Positions 1 to 8,397 of a stretch of 64,000 bases of DNA are shown here, piece after piece. Position numbers and translations under genes: made by a program. Source of the DNA: an uncultured Polaribacter sp. (GTDB taxonomy: Bacteria > Bacteroidota > Bacteroidia > Flavobacteriales > Flavobacteriaceae); the NCBI GenBank assembly GCA_943788045.1, contig CALSOT010000006.1, forward strand, positions 682,001 through 746,000, in the 5' to 3' direction. How positions within the stretch are numbered: position 1 is the first letter of the stretch; every line of letters starts with the position of its first letter. Below the pieces are notes generated by a model. That model made no database searches. It saw nothing but the letters and a program-made list of their open reading frames with translations, and had not been told where the DNA came from.

Positions 1-120
1 ACCAAAAGTTTCATAAAAATCTCCTACACGAAAAAGTAACATTGCATCAGGATATCTATTCTTGATGGCATTGTATTGTTTCATTAAAGGAGTTACCTTT
101 TTTGGTTTTGGTTTTGCCAA
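1..120 (-). CDS. mutS: MutS DNA mismatch repair ATPase, N-terminal fragment
   Basis: Reading the minus strand from a TTG at 120 gives about 40 residues that run off the left edge. They contain [18 protein letters not shown] followed by [13 protein letters not shown], the start of the MutS mismatch-recognition domain I including the conserved F-Y-E that contacts the mispaired base. TTG is chosen because the next in-frame stop upstream is at 141-139 and no ATG lies between; flavobacterial MutS proteins begin with a similar M-A-K leader. Known role: mismatch recognition and recruitment of MutL. It is divergent from the methyltransferase at 209. A TATCTTCG sequence at 155-148 on the minus strand resembles a -7 element. 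Only the first few percent of the protein is present. Confidence 0.9.
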   Translation of the reverse strand, partial: MAKPKPKKVTPLMKQYNAIKNRYPDAMLLFRVGDFYETFG

Positions 121-208
121 GTTTTTAAAAATTTTCAGTTAGTTTTGCGAAGATAGAAAAAAGTGATTAGTTGTTCATTTTTAGTTCTTAGCGAATTATC
201 CACAAATT

Positions 209-742
209 ATGAGAAAACTTAAAAATAACGAGTTAGGTAGAATTACAGTTGATGAATTTAAGTCTGTAGAAAAAACACCCATAATTGTAGTTTTAGACAA
301 TATTAGAAGTTTAAACAATATTGGTTCTGTTTTTAGAACAAGTGATGCCTTTTTGATTGAAAAAATTTACTTATGTGGTATTTGTGCAACTCCGCCAAAC
401 AAAGATATTCATAAAACAGCTCTGGGAGCAACAGAATCTGTCGCTTGGGAATATGTAGAAGATACGCTGACGTTAGTAGAAAAATTGAAAGCTGAAAATA
501 TTAGAGTTTTGACTATTGAACAAGCAGAAAATAGTACAAAACTAAATACTTTTTATCCCGAGAAAAATGAAAAATATGCAATAGTAATGGGTAATGAAGT
601 AAAAGGAGTGCAACAGAAAGTTGTAAATGCTGCCGACGCATGCATAGAAATACCACAACTAGGTACAAAACATTCATTGAATATTTCTGTAACTACAGGA
701 GTTGTTTTATGGGACTTATTTCAGAAAATGAATACATTATAG
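209..742 (+). CDS. TrmH/SpoU family RNA 2'-O-methyltransferase
   Basis: A 177-residue SPOUT-class methyltransferase. Motif 1 is at residues 31-48 (NIRSLNNIGSVFRTSDAF), motif 2 at about 124-134 (IVMGNEVKGV) and motif 3 at about 147-165 (IPQLGTKHSLNISV), together forming the knotted AdoMet-binding fold. Family members 2'-O-methylate tRNA or rRNA riboses; the exact target cannot be told from sequence. The length suits the short TrmH type without an N-terminal substrate-binding domain. It is divergent from mutS. A TAGTTTTG at 140-147 is a plausible -7 promoter element, giving a leader of about 55 nt. No obvious terminator follows before the kinase gene at 857. Confidence 0.88.
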   Translation: MRKLKNNELGRITVDEFKSVEKTPIIVVLDNIRSLNNIGSVFRTSDAFLIEKIYLCGICATPPNKDIHKTALGATESVAWEYVEDTLTLVEKLKAENIRVLTIEQAENSTKLNTFYPEKNEKYAIVMGNEVKGVQQKVVNAADACIEIPQLGTKHSLNISVTTGVVLWDLFQKMNTL

Positions 743-856
743 TTTTTTTTAATTTAAAAATCTTATTTTTAACACTTTACGAAAAACTTTTTTTAAATTA
801 GGCCCGATGTTAAAAACTTTATAATACTAAAGATGAGTTTTTAATTTTAAAAATAG

Positions 857-2839
857 ATGATAAAACACCAATTATTCACAAATTTAAAGAGCTTACCATT
901 TAGGCAATTAAATGCATTATTGCTTTTATTTCTTGTAAATATTTCTTTATTTTCTCAAAAGCGCGAGATTGATAAAAAGATAGACTCTATTTCTTTCTAT
1001 TTGAACAATGCCAAGGGGGCTGACAAATTTTTATATTTAAAAAGAGCGGTGCTACTCTCTGAAGAATTAAAAATAGATTCACTTATAAAGCACACAAGTA
1101 TTGAATACGCAAAACAAAGTTATTTTAGAAAAGATACTTTAGGGCTCACGTTTTCCGTAAATAAATTACTAAATCATTTTCAACTTAAGAAAGATTCTTT
1201 TTCTTTAGCAAAAGCATATCATTTAGAAGCCTTAAATCATAAGATAAAAAATAATATAGATAGTACCTTTTATTATTTCCACAAATCAAAAAATATTTAT
1301 ATAGCTCTTAAAGACTCCATTGAAATCGGGAGAAGGTTATTATCTATGGCAAATTTACAATTGGATGAGAAAGATTATTTAGGTGGCGAAATAACTGCGA
1401 TTGAAGGCATAAAATATATAGAGCCTATTAAAGAGTACAGAACTTTAATTTCTTTATACCAAGCCTTAGGAAATTCTTTAGCTCACACAAAAAAGCCCAA
1501 AGAAGCTAGAGTTTATTATTTAAAAGCAAATAAAATAAATAAGTTTATTAAATTGAAATATTATAGAGAAAAAAATTTAGTAAACCTATCAACCAATATT
1601 GGAATGACCTTTAAAGATGAAGGAAATTTTAAAAAAGCAACTGCTTTGTTTAAAGAAGGGTTAAGCTATGATAGCCTAGAAATAAAGTATCCAGCACAAT
1701 ACCAAATTCTCTTGGGTAACTTATCTTCTATTTATTTTGAACAAGGAAAAATAGAGAAGGCAATAGAAGGTTTTAAAATAGTATTAAATAGTAGAATTAA
1801 GTCTAAAAACATGTACAGACAAAGTGTTTCACATAGTTTTTTAGCAGAAGTATATTTAAAGAATAAAAACTATTCTTTAGCAAAAAAGCATGCAAAAAAA
1901 GGTTTAGAGCTAGCAAGAAAAACTAGAAATACTAAACAAATTTTAGAGTGTTTAACGTTTCTATCAAAACTAACTAAAGGCAAAATTGCAAAAAAGTATT
2001 TAAGGGATTATATAAAATTAAACGATAGTTTGTTTACTAGAGAAAGGAACTTAAAAAACCAGTTTGCCAAAGTTAGATACGAAACTGATAAAAAAGACAA
2101 AGAAAACGCCAGCTTAAAGGAAGAAAACACAAAGAAACAGATAGAATTAGAAAGAGAGCAACAGCAAAAAACGATTGGTTGGTTGCTCGCAGGAGTTAGT
2201 ATTTTATTTATTGGCTTTAGTGCCAATATTGTTCGTAATAGAAGAAAGAAAATTATTTTTGAAGCGAAAATAAAACAAATTGAAGTCCGTGAAAAAGAGC
2301 GTCAGAAAATAGCAAAATCTTTACATGATGAGGTTGCAGGAGACCTCAGAATGTTACATTTAAAATTAGAAAAAAAGAATCAAACTGAAGAAGCCAATAG
2401 TTTAGATATTATCAAAGAAAATGTAAGAAACTTATCACATCAATTAAGTAGTGAAAGTTTTGATGATGTATTTTTTAAAGATCAGATTATTAATTTAATT
2501 TCAGATTTTTTTGAAACTGGTTTTAGAGTGAAAGTAGAGGAAATTGACTCTGTCAATTGGCAAGAAATAAAGAATGCTATCAAAAGAATATTATTTTTAG
2601 CTGTTAGAGAAAGCATACAAAATGCTAAAAAACACGGAGCTGCAAAAAATGTTGTTTTAAATTTTAATGAAACAAAAAATGTTATTTTTTTAACAATTTC
2701 TGATGACGGAAAAGGCTTTGATCTTGCTGAAAAGAGAAGCGGAATAGGTTTAAAAAATATGAAAGAAAGAATCGAGGAAATTAATGGTGTTTTTTCTATT
2801 GAAAGTGAGTTCAGAGAAAGGAACAACTATAAAAATTGA
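857..2839 (+). CDS. TPR-containing sensor histidine kinase (HisKA_3/HATPase), 3' end apparently frameshifted
   Basis: 660 residues as read. A signal peptide or N-terminal membrane helix (about 10-33) is followed by a TPR-rich periplasmic region (about 100-380), a charged coiled coil (395-438), a transmembrane helix (about 441-462), a HisKA_3 dimerisation domain with phospho-acceptor His490 in KSLHDEVAGDL, and a HATPase_c domain with the N box (AVRESIQNAKKHG) and G boxes (DDGKGFD, GIGLKNMKERI). The reading frame ends as EFRERNNYKN, but the +1 frame from about 2820 reads GTTIKIEIPKNGN and stops at 2861, the usual end of these kinases. A single extra base in 2810-2819 would explain this. It overlaps the response regulator gene, its probable partner. 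Signal unknown. Confidence 0.85.
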   Translation: MIKHQLFTNLKSLPFRQLNALLLLFLVNISLFSQKREIDKKIDSISFYLNNAKGADKFLYLKRAVLLSEELKIDSLIKHTSIEYAKQSYFRKDTLGLTFSVNKLLNHFQLKKDSFSLAKAYHLEALNHKIKNNIDSTFYYFHKSKNIYIALKDSIEIGRRLLSMANLQLDEKDYLGGEITAIEGIKYIEPIKEYRTLISLYQALGNSLAHTKKPKEARVYYLKANKINKFIKLKYYREKNLVNLSTNIGMTFKDEGNFKKATALFKEGLSYDSLEIKYPAQYQILLGNLSSIYFEQGKIEKAIEGFKIVLNSRIKSKNMYRQSVSHSFLAEVYLKNKNYSLAKKHAKKGLELARKTRNTKQILECLTFLSKLTKGKIAKKYLRDYIKLNDSLFTRERNLKNQFAKVRYETDKKDKENASLKEENTKKQIELEREQQQKTIGWLLAGVSILFIGFSANIVRNRRKKIIFEAKIKQIEVREKERQKIAKSLHDEVAGDLRMLHLKLEKKNQTEEANSLDIIKENVRNLSHQLSSESFDDVFFKDQIINLISDFFETGFRVKVEEIDSVNWQEIKNAIKRILFLAVRESIQNAKKHGAAKNVVLNFNETKNVIFLTISDDGKGFDLAEKRSGIGLKNMKERIEEINGVFSIESEFRERNNYKN

Positions 2840-2850
2840 AATCCCTAAAA

Positions 2851-3528
2851 ATGGAAACTAAAACAAGAATTTTAATTGCTGATGATCATCAACTTGTAAT
2901 ACAAGGAATGCTTTGTTCTTTAAAGGAGGTTGGCAATTTTGATATTGTTACAACAGATAATTGTGACGACGCTTTTCAGTTAATTAAAAGCAATTTAAAA
3001 ACAAATCCGTTTCAACTTTTATTTACAGATTTAAGTTTTGATAACTCTACAAAAGACACGAATTTAGATGGTGGAGAAGAGTTGATAAAAGCTATTAGAA
3101 ATAATGAAATTGATATTAAAATAGGTGTAGTTACTGGGCATACAGAAACTAATAGAGTCTTTAACGTAATTAGCAATTTAGAACCTAATGCGTATTTATT
3201 AAAAAGTAAATGTGATGCCACAGAATTAGATTTTGCTGTTAAACAGATGTTAGTAAATAAAAAATATTATACGCATGAAATTCATCAAAAAATAATGCGT
3301 AGAAATATTATTCAAATCCAAATGGATGATATAGCAATTCAAATACTTAGAGAGCTTCCAAACCATCCAAAACTTGCAAATTTAGAGGGAGTGATTATAA
3401 AAGGAGATGGTTCTTTTTTAAAACTTCGTTCTATAGAAACAAAATTAGGAAGCCTAAGAGCTGATTTAGATGCAGTTAATAATACAGATTTAGTTTTAAA
3501 AGCAAAAGAATTAGGTGTTATTGATTAG
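2851..3528 (+). CDS. response regulator with receiver domain and unusual C-terminal domain
   Basis: 225 residues from the ATG at 2851. A TTG at 2836 would add five residues but lies inside the kinase tail. The receiver domain has the acidic pair D11-D12, phospho-acceptor D60 (LLFTD), T95 and K118, all in standard places. The C-terminal 75 residues (LRELPNHPKLANLEGVII, then KLRSIETKLGSLRADLDAVN) occupy the LuxR/NarL position but do not show the canonical LuxR helix-turn-helix signature, so DNA binding is likely rather than shown. It follows the TPR histidine kinase directly, and the pair should form a two-component system. The gene ends about 60 bp before a small-RNA-like transcript. Confidence 0.85.
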   Translation: METKTRILIADDHQLVIQGMLCSLKEVGNFDIVTTDNCDDAFQLIKSNLKTNPFQLLFTDLSFDNSTKDTNLDGGEELIKAIRNNEIDIKIGVVTGHTETNRVFNVISNLEPNAYLLKSKCDATELDFAVKQMLVNKKYYTHEIHQKIMRRNIIQIQMDDIAIQILRELPNHPKLANLEGVIIKGDGSFLKLRSIETKLGSLRADLDAVNNTDLVLKAKELGVID

Positions 3529-3590
3529 TTTTTGCGGAAATCCACATTTTAAACTGCGGTTTTTTACACTTTTAATTATATAAACTGTTA

Positions 3591-3709
3591 TAAATTTGCA
3601 GTGTAGTATTAAAACTACTATTCGAAAAGGGAATAATTGCGATATAATTTTATATCAAAAGTTAAGAGAAAAAGGAAAAAACCTTTCAGCAAAGCTGAAA
3701 GGTTTTTTT
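3591..3709 (+). ncRNA. candidate small RNA with its own promoter and terminator
   Basis: Between two convergent genes, a -7 element TAAATTTG (3591-3598) is followed by about 105 nt without a coding frame. It holds three short stem-loops: GTAGT/ACTAC at 3603-3618, TATTC/GAATA at 3619-3635 and GATATA/TATATC at 3641-3656. The strong terminator hairpin at 3675-3709 closes the segment. A promoter, a structured body and a terminator in a convergent gap make a free sRNA plausible. I see no good -33 TTG at the usual spacing, and the hairpins are small, so the call is inference. It does not match 6S, SRP or tmRNA features that I recognise. Confidence 0.35.
3675..3709. terminator. bidirectional intrinsic terminator
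   Basis: A perfect inverted repeat with arms of about 16 nt around an AAA loop (core CCTTTCAGC / GCTGAAAGG) and A- and T-runs on the two outer sides. It can end the plus-strand transcript from the response regulator or candidate sRNA, and the minus-strand ksgA-mgtE transcript. It overlaps the last codon of mgtE. Confidence 0.88.
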
Positions 3710-5057
3710 ATATACCTAAAATAAGTTTTGCAATTAAAAAATAAATTAAAATTCCAAAAATATCGTTACTTGTAGTTATAAAAGGTCCTGTTGCAATTGC
3801 GGGGTCAATACCTCTTTTATTCAAAAATAAAGGGACAAAAGTACCTATTAAGCCAGCAACAATAATTACCACAACAAGAGAGACAGAAATGGCTAGTGCT
3901 AAATCTATTTTACCTTGATATGCCCAAACAAATAGAAATAAAAAGAGTGCTAAAATAACACCGTTTAAAGCGGCGAGTAACATCTCTTTAAATAGTCTAC
4001 TATTTACACTTCCTTTAACATCATCGTTTGCTAAACCTTGCACAATAATAGCAGAAGATTGCACACCTACATTACCTGCCATCGCAGCTATTAAAGGCGT
4101 AAAAAAGAACAAAGCTACATATTTAGAGAATACGCCATGAAACCCTTCCATTACCAAAAAAGCACCAATACCACCCAATAAACCTAAAAATAACCAAGGC
4201 AAACGAGCTCTCGTTAATTGAAAAATACTATCGTCAGAATCTACATCTTGTGTTAAACCAGCAGCCATTTGATAATCTTTGTCTGCTTCTTCTTTTAAAA
4301 GATCTACAATATCATCAATGGTAATTCTACCTAATAAAACTTTGTTATTATCTACCACAGGTATCGCCTCTAGATCATATTTTGCCATTATTTTAGCAAC
4401 TTCTTCGTTATCTTCATTTATGTTTACAGAGTCTACCTTATCTATATATATTTCTGAGATTTTTTGTTCAGATTTGGCAATAATTAAATCTTTTAAAGAA
4501 AGCCTACCAATTAACTTGTCTTCTTTGTCTACCACATAAATAGAATGTACCCTAGTAACGTCTTTTGCTTGTCCTCTTATCCTTCGCATACAACCAGCAA
4601 CCGTCCATGTTTCATAAACCTTTACCAGTTCTTTTGCCATTAAAGCGCCTGCAGTTTCTTCTTCGTAAGAGAGTAATTCTTTAATATCTGCAGCTAATTC
4701 ATCATCTTCTAATGCTGAAATTACGCGTTCTTGACGCTCTTCTGAAAGTTCACCAATAATATCTGCAGCATCATCAGAATCCATTTCTTCAACTTCTTCT
4801 GCAATTTCTTTAGTAGATAAGTTTTTTAAGATTTTCTCACGAATATCTTCGTCTAATTCCGTAAGAATTTCAGAAGTTTTCTCGCTATCTAAGAGTTTAA
4901 TGATGTAAATGGCTTCATCAAAACTAACTTCGTCTAAAACCTCTGCAATATCTGCGTAATGAACTTCTCGAAACAATAAAGTAATTGCTTTATCATCATT
5001 AGCATTTATAACATCGGATAGCTTTTCTAAAAATTTATCTGTGATTTCAAATGCCAT
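3708..5057 (-). CDS. mgtE: MgtE family magnesium transporter
   Basis: 449 residues with the complete MgtE plan: an N-terminal helical superhelix (about 1-130, acidic, repeated EL/DD motifs), two CBS domains (about 135-260), a connecting helix, then five transmembrane segments from about 285. The pore motif [17 protein letters not shown] and the final segment [17 protein letters not shown] are clear. Known role: a Mg2+-gated inner-membrane channel in which the N and CBS domains sense cytosolic Mg2+. Its start overlaps the end of ksgA by 11 nt, so the two are translationally coupled. The terminator at 3675-3709 closes the operon. Confidence 0.95.
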   Translation of the reverse strand: MAFEITDKFLEKLSDVINANDDKAITLLFREVHYADIAEVLDEVSFDEAIYIIKLLDSEKTSEILTELDEDIREKILKNLSTKEIAEEVEEMDSDDAADIIGELSEERQERVISALEDDELAADIKELLSYEEETAGALMAKELVKVYETWTVAGCMRRIRGQAKDVTRVHSIYVVDKEDKLIGRLSLKDLIIAKSEQKISEIYIDKVDSVNINEDNEEVAKIMAKYDLEAIPVVDNNKVLLGRITIDDIVDLLKEEADKDYQMAAGLTQDVDSDDSIFQLTRARLPWLFLGLLGGIGAFLVMEGFHGVFSKYVALFFFTPLIAAMAGNVGVQSSAIIVQGLANDDVKGSVNSRLFKEMLLAALNGVILALFLFLFVWAYQGKIDLALAISVSLVVVIIVAGLIGTFVPLFLNKRGIDPAIATGPFITTSNDIFGILIYFLIAKLILGI

Positions 5058-5850
5058 TTTCTGCTAGTTTTTTCGTCAATTCTATAAATTCGTTTACAGA
5101 TAATTGTTCTGGTCTTTTTGTGAAAAAGTGTTCTTCTTTTAAAGAATCTGACAAGTTAAAAGATTTTAAACTAGAGCGCAGCATTTTTCTTCGCTGGTTA
5201 AAAGCGGCTTTTACCACTCTAAAAAAGAGTTTTTCATCAACAGGTAATGAAAAATCCTTTTTTCTAACAAGCCTAATTACACCAGAATCTACTTTTGGTG
5301 GCGGATTGAAAACAGTTGGAGGAACAGTAAATAAGTATTCCACATCAAAAAAAGCTTGTGTTAAAACAGATAGAATTCCATATACTTTGCTTCCTTCTTT
5401 TTCTGCAATTCTTTTTGCTACTTCTTTTTGAAACATTCCTGCAAACTCAATAACATATTCCCTGTTTTCTATAGCTTTAAAAACAATTTGGGTAGAAATA
5501 TTGTATGGAAAATTACCAATAATTGCAACTTGCTTTTTATTGAAAATATTTTGAATGCTTTTCTTTAAAAAATCGCCTTCAATAATACTAAAATGTTCTG
5601 ATGAGGTATCTAATTTAATATTATCTAACGGAAAAGTATCATTTAAGTAGGCAACAGATTCTCTATCTAACTCCATGACAGTAACTTTTGCTTTTTTAGG
5701 CAATAAGTACTTTGTTAAAACACCCATTCCTGGACCAATTTCTAAAACATCGTCATATCCATTGCCAGATAAAGCATCTGCAATATCTTTTGCAATACTT
5801 TCGTCTGTTAGAAAATGTTGACCTAAATGTTTTTTTGCTTTAACTGACAT
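5047..5850 (-). CDS. rsmA: 16S rRNA (adenine1518/1519-N6)-dimethyltransferase RsmA/KsgA
   Basis: 267 residues. The N-terminus has KKHLGQHFL, the AdoMet motif EIGPGMGVL sits near residue 40, and the catalytic GNFPYNIS near 113-120 is the NxPY motif of N6-adenine methylases. The C-terminal region ([13 protein letters not shown], then [12 protein letters not shown]) is typical of KsgA. It dimethylates two adjacent adenosines in the 3' hairpin of 16S rRNA late in 30S assembly. It overlaps the downstream mgtE gene by 11 nt on the same strand, a pairing seen in other Flavobacteriaceae. Confidence 0.96.
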   Translation of the reverse strand: MSVKAKKHLGQHFLTDESIAKDIADALSGNGYDDVLEIGPGMGVLTKYLLPKKAKVTVMELDRESVAYLNDTFPLDNIKLDTSSEHFSIIEGDFLKKSIQNIFNKKQVAIIGNFPYNISTQIVFKAIENREYVIEFAGMFQKEVAKRIAEKEGSKVYGILSVLTQAFFDVEYLFTVPPTVFNPPPKVDSGVIRLVRKKDFSLPVDEKLFFRVVKAAFNQRRKMLRSSLKSFNLSDSLKEEHFFTKRPEQLSVNEFIELTKKLAENGI

Positions 5851-5882
5851 GATTCTAGTTTTATGCTGTTCTAAACATTTTT

Positions 5883-6212
5883 TTAATTACTAATATTTGT
5901 AGGGTAAAATTCTTTTATCAACTTTAATTCAGTTCTAAAAGATAACATTTTATCACTAAACTTTTTTAGACCTTTAGCACGTAATCGTTCAGCATCGTTT
6001 TTGTAATAGTTTTCTATATCTTCTTTCGTATTTGCCGAATATTGTACAGAATAAGTTCTTCCTCCCATGTCTTCATTTACCAAAACTTCAGTTAGCTTTG
6101 CAGCTGTAAATTTCCCTGTGTTTAGTACTTCAGGTATGTGAGTTTCCATCCAAGTAAGCCATTCTAAATGAACACTTTCATCAATATTTATAGTTACGTT
6201 GTATATGTACAT
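5883..6212 (-). CDS. DUF4286 family small protein
   Basis: 109 residues, matching the small Bacteroidota family DUF4286: it starts [11 protein letters not shown], has a conserved HLEWLTWM segment and ends near residue 100 with FRTELKLI. No signal peptide and no membrane segment. It looks like a ferredoxin-fold, dimeric alpha/beta barrel-like protein, but no function is established. It sits between the large TPR gene (45 bp upstream on the same strand) and ksgA (32 bp downstream), so it is probably co-transcribed. Confidence 0.85.
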   Translation of the reverse strand: MYIYNVTINIDESVHLEWLTWMETHIPEVLNTGKFTAAKLTEVLVNEDMGGRTYSVQYSANTKEDIENYYKNDAERLRAKGLKKFSDKMLSFRTELKLIKEFYPTNISN

Positions 6213-6257
6213 TAATGTTGTTTAATTGTGTGTTTGTTTGTAAAAGGTACAAGTATT

Positions 6258-8027
6258 TTAAACTTTATCACCTCTAATTCTGCGATATTTTTTCCTTGCA
6301 TCTACCAAAAAAATACTGGAAGAATAGTCAAAAATAATCTTTTGATAGTATTCTGATGCCTTTTCAGTGTTTTTTAAATGATTTTTATACAATTCTGCTA
6401 ATTCGTAATAAGCGTCATCGATTAAAATACCTTCAGGTTTTAAGGTAATTACTTTTTCCAAATTGATTATTGCTGCGTCAAAATTGTTTTGCTTGATTAA
6501 TAATTTTGCTTGTTTAAAAAGGGCTTCATCTTCAATTGGCTGCCCTTTAAATTTTTTATTTATAACCCTTAAGGTATCGATTGCTTGTTGTGTTTTGTTT
6601 TGAAAAGCTAATAGTGCTGCTTTTGAATATTGTTTTAACCCAGAAGGTATAGAATCAACAGGTTCATTATCTGTGATAGTTAAAAATAGTTCTAAAGCAT
6701 CATTAGCAATCAATTGTGTTGTAGACCCTTTCAGTACTTTTAATTGTGCTTTTGCCCAAATAAAATCTCCTTTAAAATAGCTTGTTTGTGCCACTTTAAA
6801 ACGGGCCTTTTGAGCTAATTCGTGGTTTTTAAGTTGTGTCTGAATTTGAGAAAAGTAAATTAAAGCTTTGTTGTAGCTACCTGTAAAAACTAAGATGTCT
6901 CCTAACTTTAATTTTATTCTTGCTTTATCAAATTTCGATTGTGAAAATTGTAAAGCATGTTCTAATATGGCTTTTGCTTCATTTGGTTTATTTTTTGAAA
7001 ACGTTAAAAAATCAGCATAAACTACTTGTAATTTTAAAGTAAATATATTTTTTCCAAACTCTTTAAATAACGATTTAAATAAGTTTTCAGTGTCAGTGCT
7101 ATTGGTAGCAACTGCAATTTTAGCGATGAACAAATTAGCTGCTATTTTTTCTTCTGATAGCTTTGTTGTTTGGTTTATAAAGGTAAAACACTCTTTGGCT
7201 TCTTCATAATTTTTATTTTCAAAAGCAATTTTTCCCAAGTCAAAAATAGCTCCTAAATCTGCTTGACTTCTTTGATAAAGCGCCTTTTCTTGAGTTAGTG
7301 CTTTTCTGTAATCTTTTTGCTGAGTAAATAACCAACTTAACAATACGTTCCAGATATCTTTTGGGTTACTTGCAGACTTTCTTAAAAGCGTTTTTCTAAA
7401 TAAAATGTTTACTTCATTTTCAGCGTCATCAGTAAGATATTTACTAGTATACCTTTTAACGAGACTTAAATAAGTTTCCGTTTTATCAACGAGATTAATA
7501 TACGCTTCAAACATTTTTTTGAAGTCGCCTTTTTCACCATAAATCTGGGCTATTTGAAAGCTATAATTTACATTTTTATTTTGCGACATTGCTTTTTCAT
7601 ATGCTAAAATGGAATTGTCGAGTAAGTTATAATCTTTAAAAATACGCCCGATTATTCCCCCAGAATTAGCATTTTTGTCTAAAGAATTTAGTGCTAAATT
7701 ATAGTGGTTTTTTGCTAAATTATTAAATTGTTGTCGTTGGTAATTATAGCCTAAGAAAACATGCAGAAAACCTCGTTTTGGGTTCTTTTTAATTATAGAT
7801 TTCAATAAATTTTCTGCTTTCAAAAATTGATCTGTTTCTTGGTAGCAAGAAATTAATCGACTTAAATAAGAGGTATTAAAAGGGTTTTTAGAATATAACT
7901 TTGTAAAAATTTGAGTGGCTTTTTCATATTCCCCTTCTCTGTAATAATTTTCTCCCAATAAATAGTCATTCTGAGTATAGCTAATACTAGTGATAGTAAT
8001 AAAAATAAGGAAAATAAAATTTTTCAT
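6258..8027 (-). CDS. secreted or periplasmic tetratricopeptide-repeat protein
   Basis: 589 residues from the ATG at 8027. A signal peptide (MKNFIFLIFITITSISYTQ) is followed by about a dozen TPR-like helical pairs throughout, such as GENYYREGEYEKATQIFTK and ALFKQAKLLIKQNNFDAA. No enzymatic domain is visible, so a scaffold role in the periplasm or at the outer membrane is inferred. The in-frame TTG at 8036 is rejected as start because it lies inside the -7 element TATCTTTG (8041-8034, minus). That element ends only 6 nt before ATG 8027, so the mRNA may be leaderless. Probably the first gene of the DUF4286-ksgA-mgtE unit. Confidence 0.85.
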   Translation of the reverse strand: MKNFIFLIFITITSISYTQNDYLLGENYYREGEYEKATQIFTKLYSKNPFNTSYLSRLISCYQETDQFLKAENLLKSIIKKNPKRGFLHVFLGYNYQRQQFNNLAKNHYNLALNSLDKNANSGGIIGRIFKDYNLLDNSILAYEKAMSQNKNVNYSFQIAQIYGEKGDFKKMFEAYINLVDKTETYLSLVKRYTSKYLTDDAENEVNILFRKTLLRKSASNPKDIWNVLLSWLFTQQKDYRKALTQEKALYQRSQADLGAIFDLGKIAFENKNYEEAKECFTFINQTTKLSEEKIAANLFIAKIAVATNSTDTENLFKSLFKEFGKNIFTLKLQVVYADFLTFSKNKPNEAKAILEHALQFSQSKFDKARIKLKLGDILVFTGSYNKALIYFSQIQTQLKNHELAQKARFKVAQTSYFKGDFIWAKAQLKVLKGSTTQLIANDALELFLTITDNEPVDSIPSGLKQYSKAALLAFQNKTQQAIDTLRVINKKFKGQPIEDEALFKQAKLLIKQNNFDAAIINLEKVITLKPEGILIDDAYYELAELYKNHLKNTEKASEYYQKIIFDYSSSIFLVDARKKYRRIRGDKV

Positions 8028-8102
8028 CAAAATCAAAGATACTTAAGTAATATGTTAAATTTTTATTAAAGCCAACAATTCTAAGTTGTTTGTTGTAACG
8101 TT

Positions 8103-8119
8103 TTGGCACGAAACTTGTC
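8103..8119 (+). promoter_or_regulatory. sigma-54-like -24/-12 promoter
   Basis: The sequence TTGGCACGAAACTTGTC (within 8103-8119) matches the sigma-54 consensus TTGGCACG-N4-TTGC at all but one core position: the -12 GC is GT. The -24 half TTGGCACG is perfect. Spacing to the ATG at 8153 leaves a leader of about 20-25 nt. I found no second copy of this pattern in the window. It needs an enhancer-binding activator elsewhere in the genome; no enhancer site is evident. Confidence 0.6.
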
Positions 8120-8152
8120 TAAGGTATATATAACTAATCAAATTTTAATTTT

Positions 8153-8296
8153 ATGAATACTTTTTCTGCACAATACGAAACAGCAAAAAATAACTCAATA
8201 GAGTTTATGAAAAACGGACAAATTAGTGCTTATTTTGATGCACTTTTGGAAATGAATAAATACAAAAGGTTAATGTTAGCTGTAATCGCAAACTAG
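8153..8296 (+). CDS. 47-residue conserved-looking microprotein
   Basis: An open frame from ATG 8153 to TAG 8296 encodes MNTFSAQYETAKNNSIEFMK followed by NGQISAYFDALLEMNKYKRL and MLAVIAN, 47 residues. It is soluble, amphipathic-helical and has no signal peptide. The composition looks like real coding sequence (codon usage like its neighbours, no low-complexity runs), and I have an impression of similar short proteins in other flavobacteria, but I cannot verify that here. It is preceded by a near-consensus sigma-54 promoter at 8103-8119 and stands alone between the TPR gene (divergent) and serS (convergent). Function unknown. Confidence 0.65.
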   Translation: MNTFSAQYETAKNNSIEFMKNGQISAYFDALLEMNKYKRLMLAVIAN

Positions 8297-8397
8297 AGTT
8301 AGTTTTTAATGATTAGCCTTTTGGTATTATTTAAAATCTATTGCGAAAGAGTATTGTATGTTGTTTGATTTATTATAAAAGAGATTTTTAAGATCGC

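Noticed and set aside
2008..2226. Minus-strand open frames inside the kinase, mgtE, suf and other genes
   Set aside because: They are antisense to well-supported genes with clear family homology and have no start or domain support.
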